The position numbers and the translations under genes are program-made. The notes below the pieces were generated by a model. That model searched no databases. It worked only from the letters and a program-made list of their open reading frames with translations, and was not told the origin of the DNA. Below are positions 45,400 through 53,746 of a stretch of 58,080 nucleotides of DNA, in pieces; positions within the stretch are counted from its first letter, which is position 1, and each line of letters begins with the position of its first letter. Location: assembly GCA_947453945.1 (NCBI GenBank), contig CANGJB010000017.1, positions 1 through 58,080 of the forward strand, given 5' to 3'. The stretch comes from Sphingomonadaceae bacterium. Its GTDB lineage: Bacteria; Pseudomonadota; Alphaproteobacteria; Sphingomonadales; Sphingomonadaceae.

Positions 45400-46722
45400 A
45401 TGCAGCCCACGTCTTCCCCTGTTGCTGCGGTCGGCATCGATTTCGGCACGACCAATTCAGTCGTGGCCCGCGCAGGCGCAACCGGCAGCGTCGATCTGGT
45501 GGCGTTTGCCGCGCCCGAGCAGACCAGCGCGGTATTCCGCTCGGCGCTGTGCTTCTGGCAGGAAGACACGGCGCGCGGCGGCCTGGCGCATGAGGCAGGG
45601 CCCTGGGCCATTGCCGAGTTCCTTGGTTTCCCGCAGGGCTCGCGGTTTATCCAGTCGTTCAAGTCCGTCGCGGCGAGCGCCACGTTCGAACATGCCCAGA
45701 TCTTCACCAAGCGCATGCGGTTCGAAGATCTGGGACGCACATTTCTCGATCACCTGACCGCCCATGCCGGTGTTGCGCTGCGCAATCTGCCCGAACGGAT
45801 CGTGGTTGGCCGGCCGGTGCGATATGTCGGTGCGCGGCCCGATCCTGCGCTGGCCGCCACGCGCTACGGCGCGATGTTTGCGGGGCTGGGGCGGCAGATC
45901 CACTATGTCTACGAACCGCTCGGCGCGGCCTACAGCTTCGCCTCGCGGCTCAGCGATCCCGCCACGCTGCTGGTGGCCGATTTCGGCGGCGGCACGAGCG
46001 ACTTTTCCATCGTCCGGGTCGAAGCGCCCGATGCGCCGCGGCGCTGCGTGCCGCTCGCCTCGGCGGGTGTCGGCATCGCGGGCGACCGCTTCGACTATCG
46101 CATCATGGATCAGCTGGTGCTGCCGCTGCTGGGCAAGGGCAGCACGTATCGCTCGTTCGACAAGGTGCTGGAAATCCCGGGCGGGCACTTCGCCGATTTC
46201 AGCGATTGGTCGCGCCTTGCGCTGATGCGCAACAAGCGCACGCTCGATCAGCTGGCCAAGCTGCGCCACGCCGCGACCGATCCGGCGGCCATCGACCGGA
46301 TGATCGCGGTGGTGGAGCATGAGCTGGGCTATGGACTGTACGAGGCCATCAGCGCGGTGAAGCGCGCGCTGTCCAGCCAGACCCACGCGGCGTTCACGTT
46401 CGAGGGGGAAGGGCTGTCGGTCACGGCGGATGTCAGCCGCGCCGATTTCGAACGCTGGATCGCGCCCGATCTGGCTGAGCTGGACGAAGGCGTAGACCGC
46501 GTGCTGGCGCGCGCCGGGCTTGAGGCAGGGCAGATCGACCATGTGTTTGTCACAGGCGGTTCCTCGCTGATCCCGGCGGTGCGCGGGCTGTTCGAACGGC
46601 GCTTTGGCGCAAACCGCATTGCCAGCGGTGATGAATTGACCTCCATTGCCCACGGCCTCGCGCTGATCGGCAGCGCGCCCGATCTGGCCGAATGGACCGT
46701 GGATGGAGAGGATGAAGCATGA
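45400..46722 (+). CDS. Hsp70/DnaK-like ATPase (YegD-type, no substrate-binding domain)
   Basis: 440 residues with the actin/Hsp70 ATPase motifs in order: GIDFGTTNSVVA (phosphate 1, about 13-24), LVADFGGGTSDFSIV (phosphate 2) and VFVTGGSSLIPAV (adenosine). It ends shortly after the ATPase domain, so the peptide-binding domain of DnaK is missing, as in E. coli YegD. The partner and function are unknown. It overlaps the next gene by ATGA, implying that the two proteins act together or are needed in a fixed ratio. Confidence 0.92.
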   Translation: MQPTSSPVAAVGIDFGTTNSVVARAGATGSVDLVAFAAPEQTSAVFRSALCFWQEDTARGGLAHEAGPWAIAEFLGFPQGSRFIQSFKSVAASATFEHAQIFTKRMRFEDLGRTFLDHLTAHAGVALRNLPERIVVGRPVRYVGARPDPALAATRYGAMFAGLGRQIHYVYEPLGAAYSFASRLSDPATLLVADFGGGTSDFSIVRVEAPDAPRRCVPLASAGVGIAGDRFDYRIMDQLVLPLLGKGSTYRSFDKVLEIPGGHFADFSDWSRLALMRNKRTLDQLAKLRHAATDPAAIDRMIAVVEHELGYGLYEAISAVKRALSSQTHAAFTFEGEGLSVTADVSRADFERWIAPDLAELDEGVDRVLARAGLEAGQIDHVFVTGGSSLIPAVRGLFERRFGANRIASGDELTSIAHGLALIGSAPDLAEWTVDGEDEA

Positions 46723-47177
46723 GCGTCGCGTTCCGCCGCGAAGGCGACGACGAGCATCTCGAACCCAAGTTCGAACTGCCAATCCCGCAAGGACCGAACC
46801 TTGTCACCGAACGCGGCCTTGCGCTGATCGTCTCCCGCGTGGCGAAGCTGGAGGTTGAGCTCGCCGCGCTTTCCGATGAGGAGGCCATCAAAAAGCTCCG
46901 CCGCGATTTGCGCTATTGGCTCACTCGCCAGGCGACGGCGCAGGTCATGCCGCAGCCGACAGGCCCGGCCGTGGCCTTCGGTTCCATCGTCACGTTCCGG
47001 ATGGGCGGCAAGGAGCGCACGATCACGCTTGTCGGCGATGATGAGGCCGATCCCGCCGCCGGCCTGCTGTCGTTCACCGCGCCCCTCAGCCGCGCGCTGC
47101 TGGGGGCAGAGCCCGATGACGAGATCGACTTTGCCGGAAAGTCGGCCGCGATCGAAGTGCTCGCCGTCAACGCCTAG
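46719..47177 (+). CDS. GreA/GreB-like transcription factor
   Basis: 152 residues. The C-terminal half (about 85-150) matches the FKBP-like domain of GreA/GreB: FGSIVTFRMGG, TLVGDDEADPAAGLLSFTAPLSRALLG and DEIDFAGKSAAIEVLAV. The N-terminal half has NLVTERGLALIVSRVAKLEVEL followed by a helix with RRDLRYWLTRQATAQV, a shortened version of the Gre coiled coil. Gre factors enter the RNA polymerase secondary channel and rescue backtracked complexes with acidic tip residues; here the tip region is short and altered, so cleavage activity is unclear. Translationally coupled to the Hsp70-like gene. Confidence 0.75.
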   Translation: MSVAFRREGDDEHLEPKFELPIPQGPNLVTERGLALIVSRVAKLEVELAALSDEEAIKKLRRDLRYWLTRQATAQVMPQPTGPAVAFGSIVTFRMGGKERTITLVGDDEADPAAGLLSFTAPLSRALLGAEPDDEIDFAGKSAAIEVLAVNA

Positions 47178-48121
47178 GCGGTGAGCCCGATCTCGCGCAG
47201 CCGCTCACGCAGATAGTCATCCGCGGTGATCGGCACGGGATAGCGGTCCGGCCGCTCCGGGCTCACGCAACCGGGCAGCGTGCGGATCGAAAAATCGCTG
47301 TGCAAGTGGAGGAAAAACGGCATCGAATAGCGGCTGTGTGCAGCGCGGGTGCCTTCGGGGTTGCGCACGCGGTGCGTGGTCGAAGGCAGGACATGGTTGG
47401 TCAGCCGCTGGAGCATGTCGCCGATATTGACCACCAGCGCGCCCGGCGGGGGCGAGGCGGGGATCCAGCGCCCTTCGCGGGTGAGAAGCTCCAACCCCGC
47501 TTCCTCCGCGCCCAGCAGCATCGTGATGAGGTTGATGTCCTCATGCGCGCCTGCGCGAATCGCGCCGCCAAGGTCATCGGCGGCATCGTTCGGGATCGGC
47601 GGATAGTGCAGCAGCCGCAGGATCGAATTGCCCCCGGCGATGGCGGGATCGAACCAGTCCTCCGTCAGCCCCAGCCACACCGCGATATGCGAGAGGATGC
47701 CTGCGCCGATGCGGTCGAATTCGGCATAAAGCGCGGTGAACGTTTCGCGGAAATCCTCCGGCGCATCAGGCCAGACATTGGGCAGCATTGTGGCGCCAAG
47801 CGGATCGCCCGGCGCAAGATCGCGGCCCACGTGCCAGAATTCCTTGAGATCGTGCACCGCCGCGCCCTTGGCGATCTCGGTGCCGAAAGCGGTGTAGCCG
47901 CGCTGCCCGCCGCCGCCAGCCATGTGCCAGCGCCGCTTGTCCGCCTCGGGCAGCGCAAAGAACGCGCGGGTCAGTTCCCACCCGCGCGCGACCAGCGCCG
48001 GATCGAGCCCGTGATCACTGACGAGCGCAAAGCCGAAGCGCTGGAAACTGTCTCCCAGCTCCTGCGCCAGATTGCCCGATGGGGCGGTGAGCGAAAGCAC
48101 GGGCAGCATATCGAGGTTCAT
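47174..48121 (-). CDS. 2-oxoglutarate/Fe(II)-dependent oxygenase (isopenicillin N synthase family)
   Basis: 315 residues with the N-terminal DIOX_N-like segment (SFQRFGFALVSDHGLD) and the C-terminal jelly roll. The iron ligands are visible as H-x-D in AHEDINLITML and the distal His in STTHRV, and HSRYSMPFF carries the R-x-S that binds 2-oxoglutarate. The substrate is unknown. The ATG at 48121 is preferred to a TTG at 48139. Its stop codon shares the tetranucleotide CTAG with the stop of the convergent GreA-like gene. Confidence 0.9.
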   Translation of the reverse strand: MNLDMLPVLSLTAPSGNLAQELGDSFQRFGFALVSDHGLDPALVARGWELTRAFFALPEADKRRWHMAGGGGQRGYTAFGTEIAKGAAVHDLKEFWHVGRDLAPGDPLGATMLPNVWPDAPEDFRETFTALYAEFDRIGAGILSHIAVWLGLTEDWFDPAIAGGNSILRLLHYPPIPNDAADDLGGAIRAGAHEDINLITMLLGAEEAGLELLTREGRWIPASPPPGALVVNIGDMLQRLTNHVLPSTTHRVRNPEGTRAAHSRYSMPFFLHLHSDFSIRTLPGCVSPERPDRYPVPITADDYLRERLREIGLTA

Positions 48122-48183
48122 GGTTTGCGCGTGTTCCAATTGCGATTAAGGGCCGGTGCATATCGCCAATCGGGACAGTGTGC

Positions 48184-48618
48184 ATGAGCAAAATCGAGCG
48201 TAGCGAACGGCTCTGGCTGATGAAGTCCGAACCCGATGTCTATGGCTGGGACGACCTTCTGGCCGAGGGCGAGGGGACCTGGGACGGTGTGCGCAATCAC
48301 CTTGCCGCGCGCAATTTGCGCACGATGGAAGTGGGTGATCTGGCCTTCTTCTATCACTCGAATATTGGCAAGGAAATCGTTGGAATTGCTCGTATCAGTG
48401 TGTCGGGTCTAACCGATCCAACCGATCCTGAAGGCAAGTGGGCAGCCGTGAAGGTGAAGCCTGTCGCCAAGCTGAAATCGCCGGTCACGCTCGCTGCGAT
48501 CAAGGCAACTCCCGCTTTGGCGGAGATGGAATTGCTGCGGCTTTCACGCCTCTCAGTCTCCACCGTGCGCGCGGCGGAATGGGATTTTGTGCTGGAAATG
48601 GCAGGCGGTACGGTCTGA
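48184..48618 (+). CDS. EVE domain protein
   Basis: 144 residues nearly filled by an EVE (PUA-like) domain: LWLMKSEPDVYGWDDL, GTWDGVRNHLAARNLRTMEVGDLAFFYHSN, IVGIARI. EVE domains recognise modified bases in DNA or RNA, which makes a role in RNA biology plausible. It is divergent from the oxygenase across 62 bp. The ATG at 48184 is preferred to a GTG at 48178. The 117-bp gap after it shows nothing. Confidence 0.92.
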   Translation: MSKIERSERLWLMKSEPDVYGWDDLLAEGEGTWDGVRNHLAARNLRTMEVGDLAFFYHSNIGKEIVGIARISVSGLTDPTDPEGKWAAVKVKPVAKLKSPVTLAAIKATPALAEMELLRLSRLSVSTVRAAEWDFVLEMAGGTV

Positions 48619-48735
48619 AGCCCCGCCTTTCGGCCACCGCCGCAGGTGTGCCGGATCGGAACAACCGCGCCGTTGGCGCCAGTCTGGGCGATTCGCAGCC
48701 TCCCGTCGTGGTAAAGAAAGCGTTACGACCGGGGT

Positions 48736-48984
48736 ATGTTCACACGTCGCGCGCCCAATCCGGATCTGGCCGGTCATCCCTTCCGCCGCACTCTGCCGGC
48801 CCATGTGCTGCGACCGCTGCCGCTATTCGAGCCGGAAGTGGAAGCGGCGATGAAGGCCCTGCAGTTGCCGGAAGGCGTGCGCTCGCCGCCGGTTGATCCC
48901 CGGCGGCTCACGCTGCAGGACGTGAAGGATTTCCTTCTCGCCTATTGCGCTTGTTTCCTTGCGATATCAGTATTTATACTGTGA
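48736..48984 (+). CDS. Conserved-looking small protein, unknown
   Basis: 82 residues: a Pro/Arg-rich N-terminus with LAGHPFRRTLPAHVLRPLPLFEPEVEAAM, then VDPRRLTLQDVKDFLLAYCACFLAISVFIL, which ends in a hydrophobic, membrane-like helix running to the stop. The frame has the same GC3 pattern as its neighbours. No family recognised. It is convergent with the MFS gene (10-bp gap). The C-terminal hydrophobic segment suggests a tail-anchored membrane protein. Confidence 0.65.
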   Translation: MFTRRAPNPDLAGHPFRRTLPAHVLRPLPLFEPEVEAAMKALQLPEGVRSPPVDPRRLTLQDVKDFLLAYCACFLAISVFIL

Positions 48985-48994
48985 ACTTCGCAGT

Positions 48995-50323
48995 TCACTC
49001 GAACGTGTGTTCGATCTCGCCAACATGGGCCTTCTCGGCCTTGTGAAGCACCCGGGCGAGCCATGCGGCCACCAGGCACATCGCCGCGCCCAGCAGCAGC
49101 TGATCAGCCAGCGCCACTCCTGCCGCGCTGAGACTCACCGCGATCAGTGAGCCAACCACCATGGCGCCAGCATTGACGATGTTGTTCGCCGCGATGGTGC
49201 GCGCGGTTTCCGCCTTGTCGACCACCGTGGTCAGGAAGGCGTAGAGCGGCACCACGAACATGCCGCCCGAAACTGCGATGCCGAGCAGGGTGAGCAACAG
49301 CGGCACCGCCAACGGCTCCATCACGAACTGCGGCACATTGAGCAGCGCCGAGCCGGGGCTGTGCGGCCACAGCTTGCAGACCATGTGGAAGGCCACGATG
49401 AACAGCCCCATCACGATCACCGAAACCGGGCCGAAGCGCGCCGAGACGGTGCCCTTGAGCAATTGGTTGATCGAGACCGAGCCGATTGCGACGCCGATCG
49501 AGAACACCACGAGGAACAGGCTGGCGACTTCCTTGCTGGCCGAAAGCACGTTCTTGGCGAGCGGCGGGAACTGGATGAACAGCACCGCACCAATGGTCCA
49601 GAAAAAGCTGATGGCCGCAATGGCGAGGAACACGCGCGGGTGGCGGGTCGTCATCCGAACCAGCGTTATCGAGGAGCGGATCACGTTGAAATCAAGCGGA
49701 ACGGCCTCCATCTGCGGCGGTGCGGGCGGCACAAACTGCGCGGTGCAAAATCCGACGATGGCCGTGCCGATGCAGATCACGGCGGCCCATTCGACCGGGA
49801 TCCAGCCTGCAAAGATCGTACCGGCAAGGATCGCGATATAAGTCCCCGCCTCGACCAGGCCGGTGCCGGCCAGCACTTCATCGGCCTGAAGATGCTGCGG
49901 CAGGAGCGCATACTTGATCGGGCCGAAGAACGTGGAATGGACCCCCATTGCCAGCAGCGCGGCCAGCATCAGCGGAATCGCGACGATCTGCACCGCAATC
50001 CCGCGCCAAGCGAGGTATAGCCCGGCAGCGCCCACGAGCATGATGCCGATCTCGGCCGCCTTCACGATGCGGATGATCCGGGCCTTGTCGCGCATATCGG
50101 CCAACTGCCCTGAAAGCGCGGAAAGCAGAAAGAACGGCAAGATGAACACCGCTGAAGCAATCGCCGAGAAGCGTGCTTCGGCGCTTTCAGAATTGTACAC
50201 GGTATAGACCACGTACAGAATCATCGCGTTCTTGTAGAGATTGTCGTTGAACGCGCCGAGCAACTGCGTTGCAAACAGCGGCAGAAAACGGCGTTTCCGG
50301 ATGAGCAGCGCAGTGGATGTCAT
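48995..50323 (-). CDS. MFS transporter, LplT-like (lysophospholipid carrier family)
   Basis: 442 residues with twelve predicted helices. The N-terminal segment RRFLPLFATQLLGAFNDNLYKNA and the motif GVHSTFFGPIKYALLPQHL are typical of the LplT/2-acyl-glycerophosphoethanolamine carriers, which flip lysophospholipids inward. In many proteobacteria it is fused or linked to an acyltransferase; none is attached here. It is convergent with the small gene and divergent from pgsA, another phospholipid gene, across 124 bp. Confidence 0.88.
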   Translation of the reverse strand: MTSTALLIRKRRFLPLFATQLLGAFNDNLYKNAMILYVVYTVYNSESAEARFSAIASAVFILPFFLLSALSGQLADMRDKARIIRIVKAAEIGIMLVGAAGLYLAWRGIAVQIVAIPLMLAALLAMGVHSTFFGPIKYALLPQHLQADEVLAGTGLVEAGTYIAILAGTIFAGWIPVEWAAVICIGTAIVGFCTAQFVPPAPPQMEAVPLDFNVIRSSITLVRMTTRHPRVFLAIAAISFFWTIGAVLFIQFPPLAKNVLSASKEVASLFLVVFSIGVAIGSVSINQLLKGTVSARFGPVSVIVMGLFIVAFHMVCKLWPHSPGSALLNVPQFVMEPLAVPLLLTLLGIAVSGGMFVVPLYAFLTTVVDKAETARTIAANNIVNAGAMVVGSLIAVSLSAAGVALADQLLLGAAMCLVAAWLARVLHKAEKAHVGEIEHTFE

Positions 50324-50447
50324 TCGGGTTCGGCCAGCCTTCGCATTTCACATAATCCCATAGCGCCCTGCGCGATGCGGGCAAGGGGGCATGTTCGGGA
50401 CAACTTGCGGTTTCTTCGCCGCGACATCCTGCCTATGGTGCGCGGCG

Positions 50448-51041
50448 ATGCTGACACTTCCCAATCTGCTGACGCTTTCCCGTATCGTCACCGTGCCCCT
50501 GCTGGCGGGCCTTCTCTGGTGGCCGCAATGGCACACCGGCTATGCGATCGGTTTTGCCGTCTATGGTCTGATGGGCGTCACCGATTATTTTGACGGCTAT
50601 CTTGCCCGCGCGCAGGGCACCGTCTCCAAACTTGGCATTTTCCTCGATCCCATCGCCGACAAGATCATGGTCGCCGCCGTGATCCTCGTGCTGACCGCAC
50701 AAGGCGTGCTGACAGGGCCGTACGTCGGCGATCTGCATGTAATTGCGGGGCTGATCATCCTCGTTCGGGAAATCGCGGTTTCGGGCCTGCGCGAATTTCT
50801 GGGCGGCATCCAGGTCTCGGTGCCCGTCTCCCGGCTGGCCAAATGGAAGACGACGTTGCAGCTCGTTGCGCTCGGTGCGCTCATTCTGGGACAGGCTGTG
50901 ACGGGCTGGACCGTCCTCATCGCCGGCATCGATGCCAATGTCCCGCATACTGTCGGCCTCATCACCCTGTGGGCCGCCGCGGCGCTGACGGTGATCACAG
51001 GCTGGGATTACTTGCGGGTCGGCCTGAAGCATATGGACTGA
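50448..51041 (+). CDS. pgsA: CDP-diacylglycerol-glycerol-3-phosphate 3-phosphatidyltransferase
   Basis: 197 residues beginning LTLPNLLTLSRIV, with the CDP-alcohol phosphotransferase motif D-G-x2-A-R-x8-G-x3-D-x3-D as DGYLARAQGTVSKLGIFLDPIAD (split here: DGYLAR at about 45, D and D in FLDPIADK). It makes phosphatidylglycerol phosphate in the inner membrane. The start at 50448 follows a G-rich stretch; upstream reading from 50391 would add 19 residues without family support. Convergent with the SMR gene at a 4-bp gap. Confidence 0.95.
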   Translation: MLTLPNLLTLSRIVTVPLLAGLLWWPQWHTGYAIGFAVYGLMGVTDYFDGYLARAQGTVSKLGIFLDPIADKIMVAAVILVLTAQGVLTGPYVGDLHVIAGLIILVREIAVSGLREFLGGIQVSVPVSRLAKWKTTLQLVALGALILGQAVTGWTVLIAGIDANVPHTVGLITLWAAAALTVITGWDYLRVGLKHMD

Positions 51042-51045
51042 AGGT

Positions 51046-51384
51046 TCAGCTCGCGCTGGCCTTTGAAAACAGGTTGATCACCAGCACTCCGGCCATGATC
51101 AGGCCGATGCCCGCAAGCGCAGGCCCATCGAGCCGCTGTCCGTGCATCACCCAGGCGATGGCGGTGATCAATACGATCCCCACGCCAGACCAGATCGCAT
51201 AAGCCACGCCGGTCGGCATGCGCTCCAGCGTAAGCGATAGGCAGAACAGCGCGATGAGATAGCCAGCCAGGCTGAGCGCGAGCGGCGCCATCCGCGTAAA
51301 GCCCGCGGATTGCTTCAGCGCGGTCGTCGCGATGACTTCGGCCACTATGGCGATGGCCAGCGCGATGTAGGGGGGCAGGTTCAT
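51046..51384 (-). CDS. Small multidrug resistance (SMR) family transporter
   Basis: 112 residues, four membrane helices, with the membrane-embedded glutamate in [12 protein letters not shown] (position 14 region, essential in EmrE), [17 protein letters not shown] and the C-terminal [19 protein letters not shown] dimers exchange protons for cationic compounds, guanidinium or quaternary amines. It starts at 51384 and overlaps the oxyR stop by ATGA, so it is coupled to the regulator. Confidence 0.92.
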   Translation of the reverse strand: MNLPPYIALAIAIVAEVIATTALKQSAGFTRMAPLALSLAGYLIALFCLSLTLERMPTGVAYAIWSGVGIVLITAIAWVMHGQRLDGPALAGIGLIMAGVLVINLFSKASAS

Positions 51385-52277
51385 CCCGCCGCCAACTCGC
51401 CTGCAAGTAGGCGGAATTCCTCGGCGCGGGGGGAGTTCTTGCGCCACACCAGCGCGATCTCGCGGCTGGCGTGGACGGATTCGAGCGGGCGGGCGACAAT
51501 CTGGGTGCCCTGAAGGATCCCGGCCCTCACCGCCATTTCGGGCAACATGGTGAGGCCCAAGCCATTATCGACCATCTGCACCAGCGTGTGCAGGCTGGTC
51601 CCGATCACGCTGGCGCTGGCGCGCAGTTCGGGGCGGTTGCACGCGGCCAGGACATGGTCCTTCAGGCAGTGCCCGTCTTCCAGCAGCAACAGCCGTGCTT
51701 CGTCGATCAGCGCGGGCGCGATACTTTCGGGCGGATCGCGCGGATCATCCTTGGGAAAGGCGACGAGCAGGCGGTCGTGAAACAGATGCGCCGCTTCCAC
51801 TTCGCCGGTCGCGAAGGGCAGGGCGAGCAGCACGCAGTCCGCCCGGCCGTGGTGCAGCGATTCGACCGCAGCCGCGCTCGGCTCCTCGCGCAGGAACAGT
51901 TTCAACTGCGGCCGTTCATGGCGCAGGCGCGGGAGGATGCGCGGGAGCAGGAACGGCGCGATCGTGGGAATTACGCTCATGCGCAGTTCGCCGGTCAGCG
52001 GTGCGCCGTGGGCCTGGACGAGCGCCGAGAGCTCCTCGCCCTCACGCAGCAGCCGGTGCGCCTTGGCCACGACCTGATCGCCGAGCGCGGTGAAGCGCAC
52101 CACGCGCCGCGTCCGCTCGACCAGCGTGACGCCGAGCAGCGTTTCAAGCTCGCGCAGCCCCGCTGAAAGCGTCGATTGCGAGACAAAGCAGGCTTCCGCC
52201 GCGCGGCCGAAGTGGCCGTGTTCATGCAGCGCGACGAGGTATTGCAGCTGCTTGAGCGTGGGGAGGTAGGTGGTCAT
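51381..52277 (-). CDS. oxyR: OxyR-type LysR regulator (hydrogen peroxide sensor)
   Basis: 298 residues: N-terminal helix-turn-helix ([23 protein letters not shown], about 23-45) and an effector domain with the OxyR redox loop [15 protein letters not shown]. The two cysteines C204 and C213 have the nine-residue spacing of E. coli C199/C208, so peroxide-driven disulfide switching is expected. It overlaps the SMR gene by 4 bp, an unusual partner, since katA or ahpC is the usual neighbour. rnd precedes it on the same strand by 12 bp, so the three may be cotranscribed. Confidence 0.92.
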   Translation of the reverse strand: MTTYLPTLKQLQYLVALHEHGHFGRAAEACFVSQSTLSAGLRELETLLGVTLVERTRRVVRFTALGDQVVAKAHRLLREGEELSALVQAHGAPLTGELRMSVIPTIAPFLLPRILPRLRHERPQLKLFLREEPSAAAVESLHHGRADCVLLALPFATGEVEAAHLFHDRLLVAFPKDDPRDPPESIAPALIDEARLLLLEDGHCLKDHVLAACNRPELRASASVIGTSLHTLVQMVDNGLGLTMLPEMAVRAGILQGTQIVARPLESVHASREIALVWRKNSPRAEEFRLLAGELAAG

Positions 52278-52289
52278 GCGACGCGGCCC

Positions 52290-53576
52290 TCAGTCAGCCG
52301 CCCCTGCCGGTTCATCGGCGCTGGCCTCGTCGCCGGCGTCCGGCGGTGAAAAGCCATCATCATCCGTGTCTGCAACCGGCTCCGCCTCGTCCTCGCCGCT
52401 GCCCGCGATCGCATCGATATGCGCCATCTTGAGGCGGTTCTTGACTACTGCAAAGGCCAGCTTGCCCTCAACCAGCTCAAGCGCATCGCGGCCGAACTGC
52501 TCGAAGCGCCAACCTTCAAGGATGCTGAGACCCTTGCGTTGGCCTGCGGCAAGTGCTTCCAGATCATCGCTGCGTGCGAGCAATCTTGATGCAATATCAA
52601 TCTCTCGGCTACGAATCTTGAGAAGTAGCTTGAGCAAATCGGCGACCAGTGCACCTTCCTTGCCCAGCGGCGCGCCGCGCGGCGCACGCGGGGGCATTTC
52701 GGCTTCGGTCATCGGCGCGGCATCGGCGATGGCCTGCATCAGGCGGCGACCGATGTCGTTGTCCTTCCACCCAGCGGAAAGCCCACGCACTTTGGCAAGC
52801 TCATGCTGTTCGCGCGGGGGGTGGCTGGCGATATCCGCCAGCGTCTCGTCGCGCATGATCCGCCCGCGCGGGATGTTCTTGTCCATCGCCTCGATTTCGC
52901 GCCAGGCGGCGATGGCGCGCAGCCGGCCGAGCACGGCCGGGTTACGGCTGGGTGCCCGGATCTTCTGCCAGACAGCTTGCGGATCGGAGCGGTAGTTCTC
53001 CGGATCGGCGAGCTTTTCCATCTCGGCATCAAGCCATTCGCCGCGCCCAGTCTTGATAAGACGCTTGAGCATTCGCGGAAAAATCTTTGAAAGATGGGTA
53101 ACATCACCTATGGCGTATTCGATCTGCCGCTCGGTCAACGGCCGGCGTGACCAGTCGGTGAAGCGCGCACCCTTGTCGACCGTGAAGCCCAGCCAGCTTT
53201 CGACCAGATTGGAATAGCCGATCTGTTCGGACTGGCTGATCGCCATCATCGCGATCTGGGTATCGAAGATGGGGTGCGGGGTTTTGCCGGAGAGGTTGTA
53301 GATGATTTCCACATCCTGTCCGCCGGCATGGAAAACCTTGAGCACATCCTCGTTATCGACCAGCAGGTCGAGCAGCGGGGCCAGATCAATGCCCTGTGCG
53401 AGGGGATCGATCGCTGCGGCTTCCTTGTCGTCGGCGATCTGTACTAGGCACAGTTCCGGCCAATAGGTGTTCTCGCGCATGAACTCGGTGTCGACCGTGA
53501 TGAAATCGGCCTTCGAGAGGCGCTCGCACAGCTCGGTGAGGGCCTGGGTCGTGGTGATCAGCGGGTGTATCTTCAT
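52290..53576 (-). CDS. rnd: Ribonuclease D
   Basis: 428 residues with the DEDDy exonuclease motifs: VDTEF (D29, E31), VFHAGGQDVEII (D88) and the third block QIEYAIGDVTHL (Tyr and Asp), followed by one or two HRDC-like domains. It trims the 3' ends of tRNAs and small RNAs. It is longer than the roughly 375 residues of E. coli, through an acidic C-terminal tail (from about 395). Divergent from aspS across 170 bp. Confidence 0.94.
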   Translation of the reverse strand: MKIHPLITTTQALTELCERLSKADFITVDTEFMRENTYWPELCLVQIADDKEAAAIDPLAQGIDLAPLLDLLVDNEDVLKVFHAGGQDVEIIYNLSGKTPHPIFDTQIAMMAISQSEQIGYSNLVESWLGFTVDKGARFTDWSRRPLTERQIEYAIGDVTHLSKIFPRMLKRLIKTGRGEWLDAEMEKLADPENYRSDPQAVWQKIRAPSRNPAVLGRLRAIAAWREIEAMDKNIPRGRIMRDETLADIASHPPREQHELAKVRGLSAGWKDNDIGRRLMQAIADAAPMTEAEMPPRAPRGAPLGKEGALVADLLKLLLKIRSREIDIASRLLARSDDLEALAAGQRKGLSILEGWRFEQFGRDALELVEGKLAFAVVKNRLKMAHIDAIAGSGEDEAEPVADTDDDGFSPPDAGDEASADEPAGAAD

Positions 53577-53746
53577 CGTGCTTTTCTGTATGGGCCATCG
53601 GCGAGCCTGTGGTAGGCCCGCGTGGTGGCTGGTGGTGACCCCGTCCGGGGCCTGCGGCTTGACAAATTCGCGGCCATCGCCTCTTGGCCGCAGCCATTCC
53701 CTGCCCGAACGCGGCCCGATTGGCCAGCCAAATTGGATTTAGCCCC

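Noticed and set aside
44348..45400. tRNA-Ala as an attachment site for an island holding the exported protein and Hsp70/Gre genes
   Set aside because: No integrase, no repeated tRNA end downstream and no change in composition were seen.
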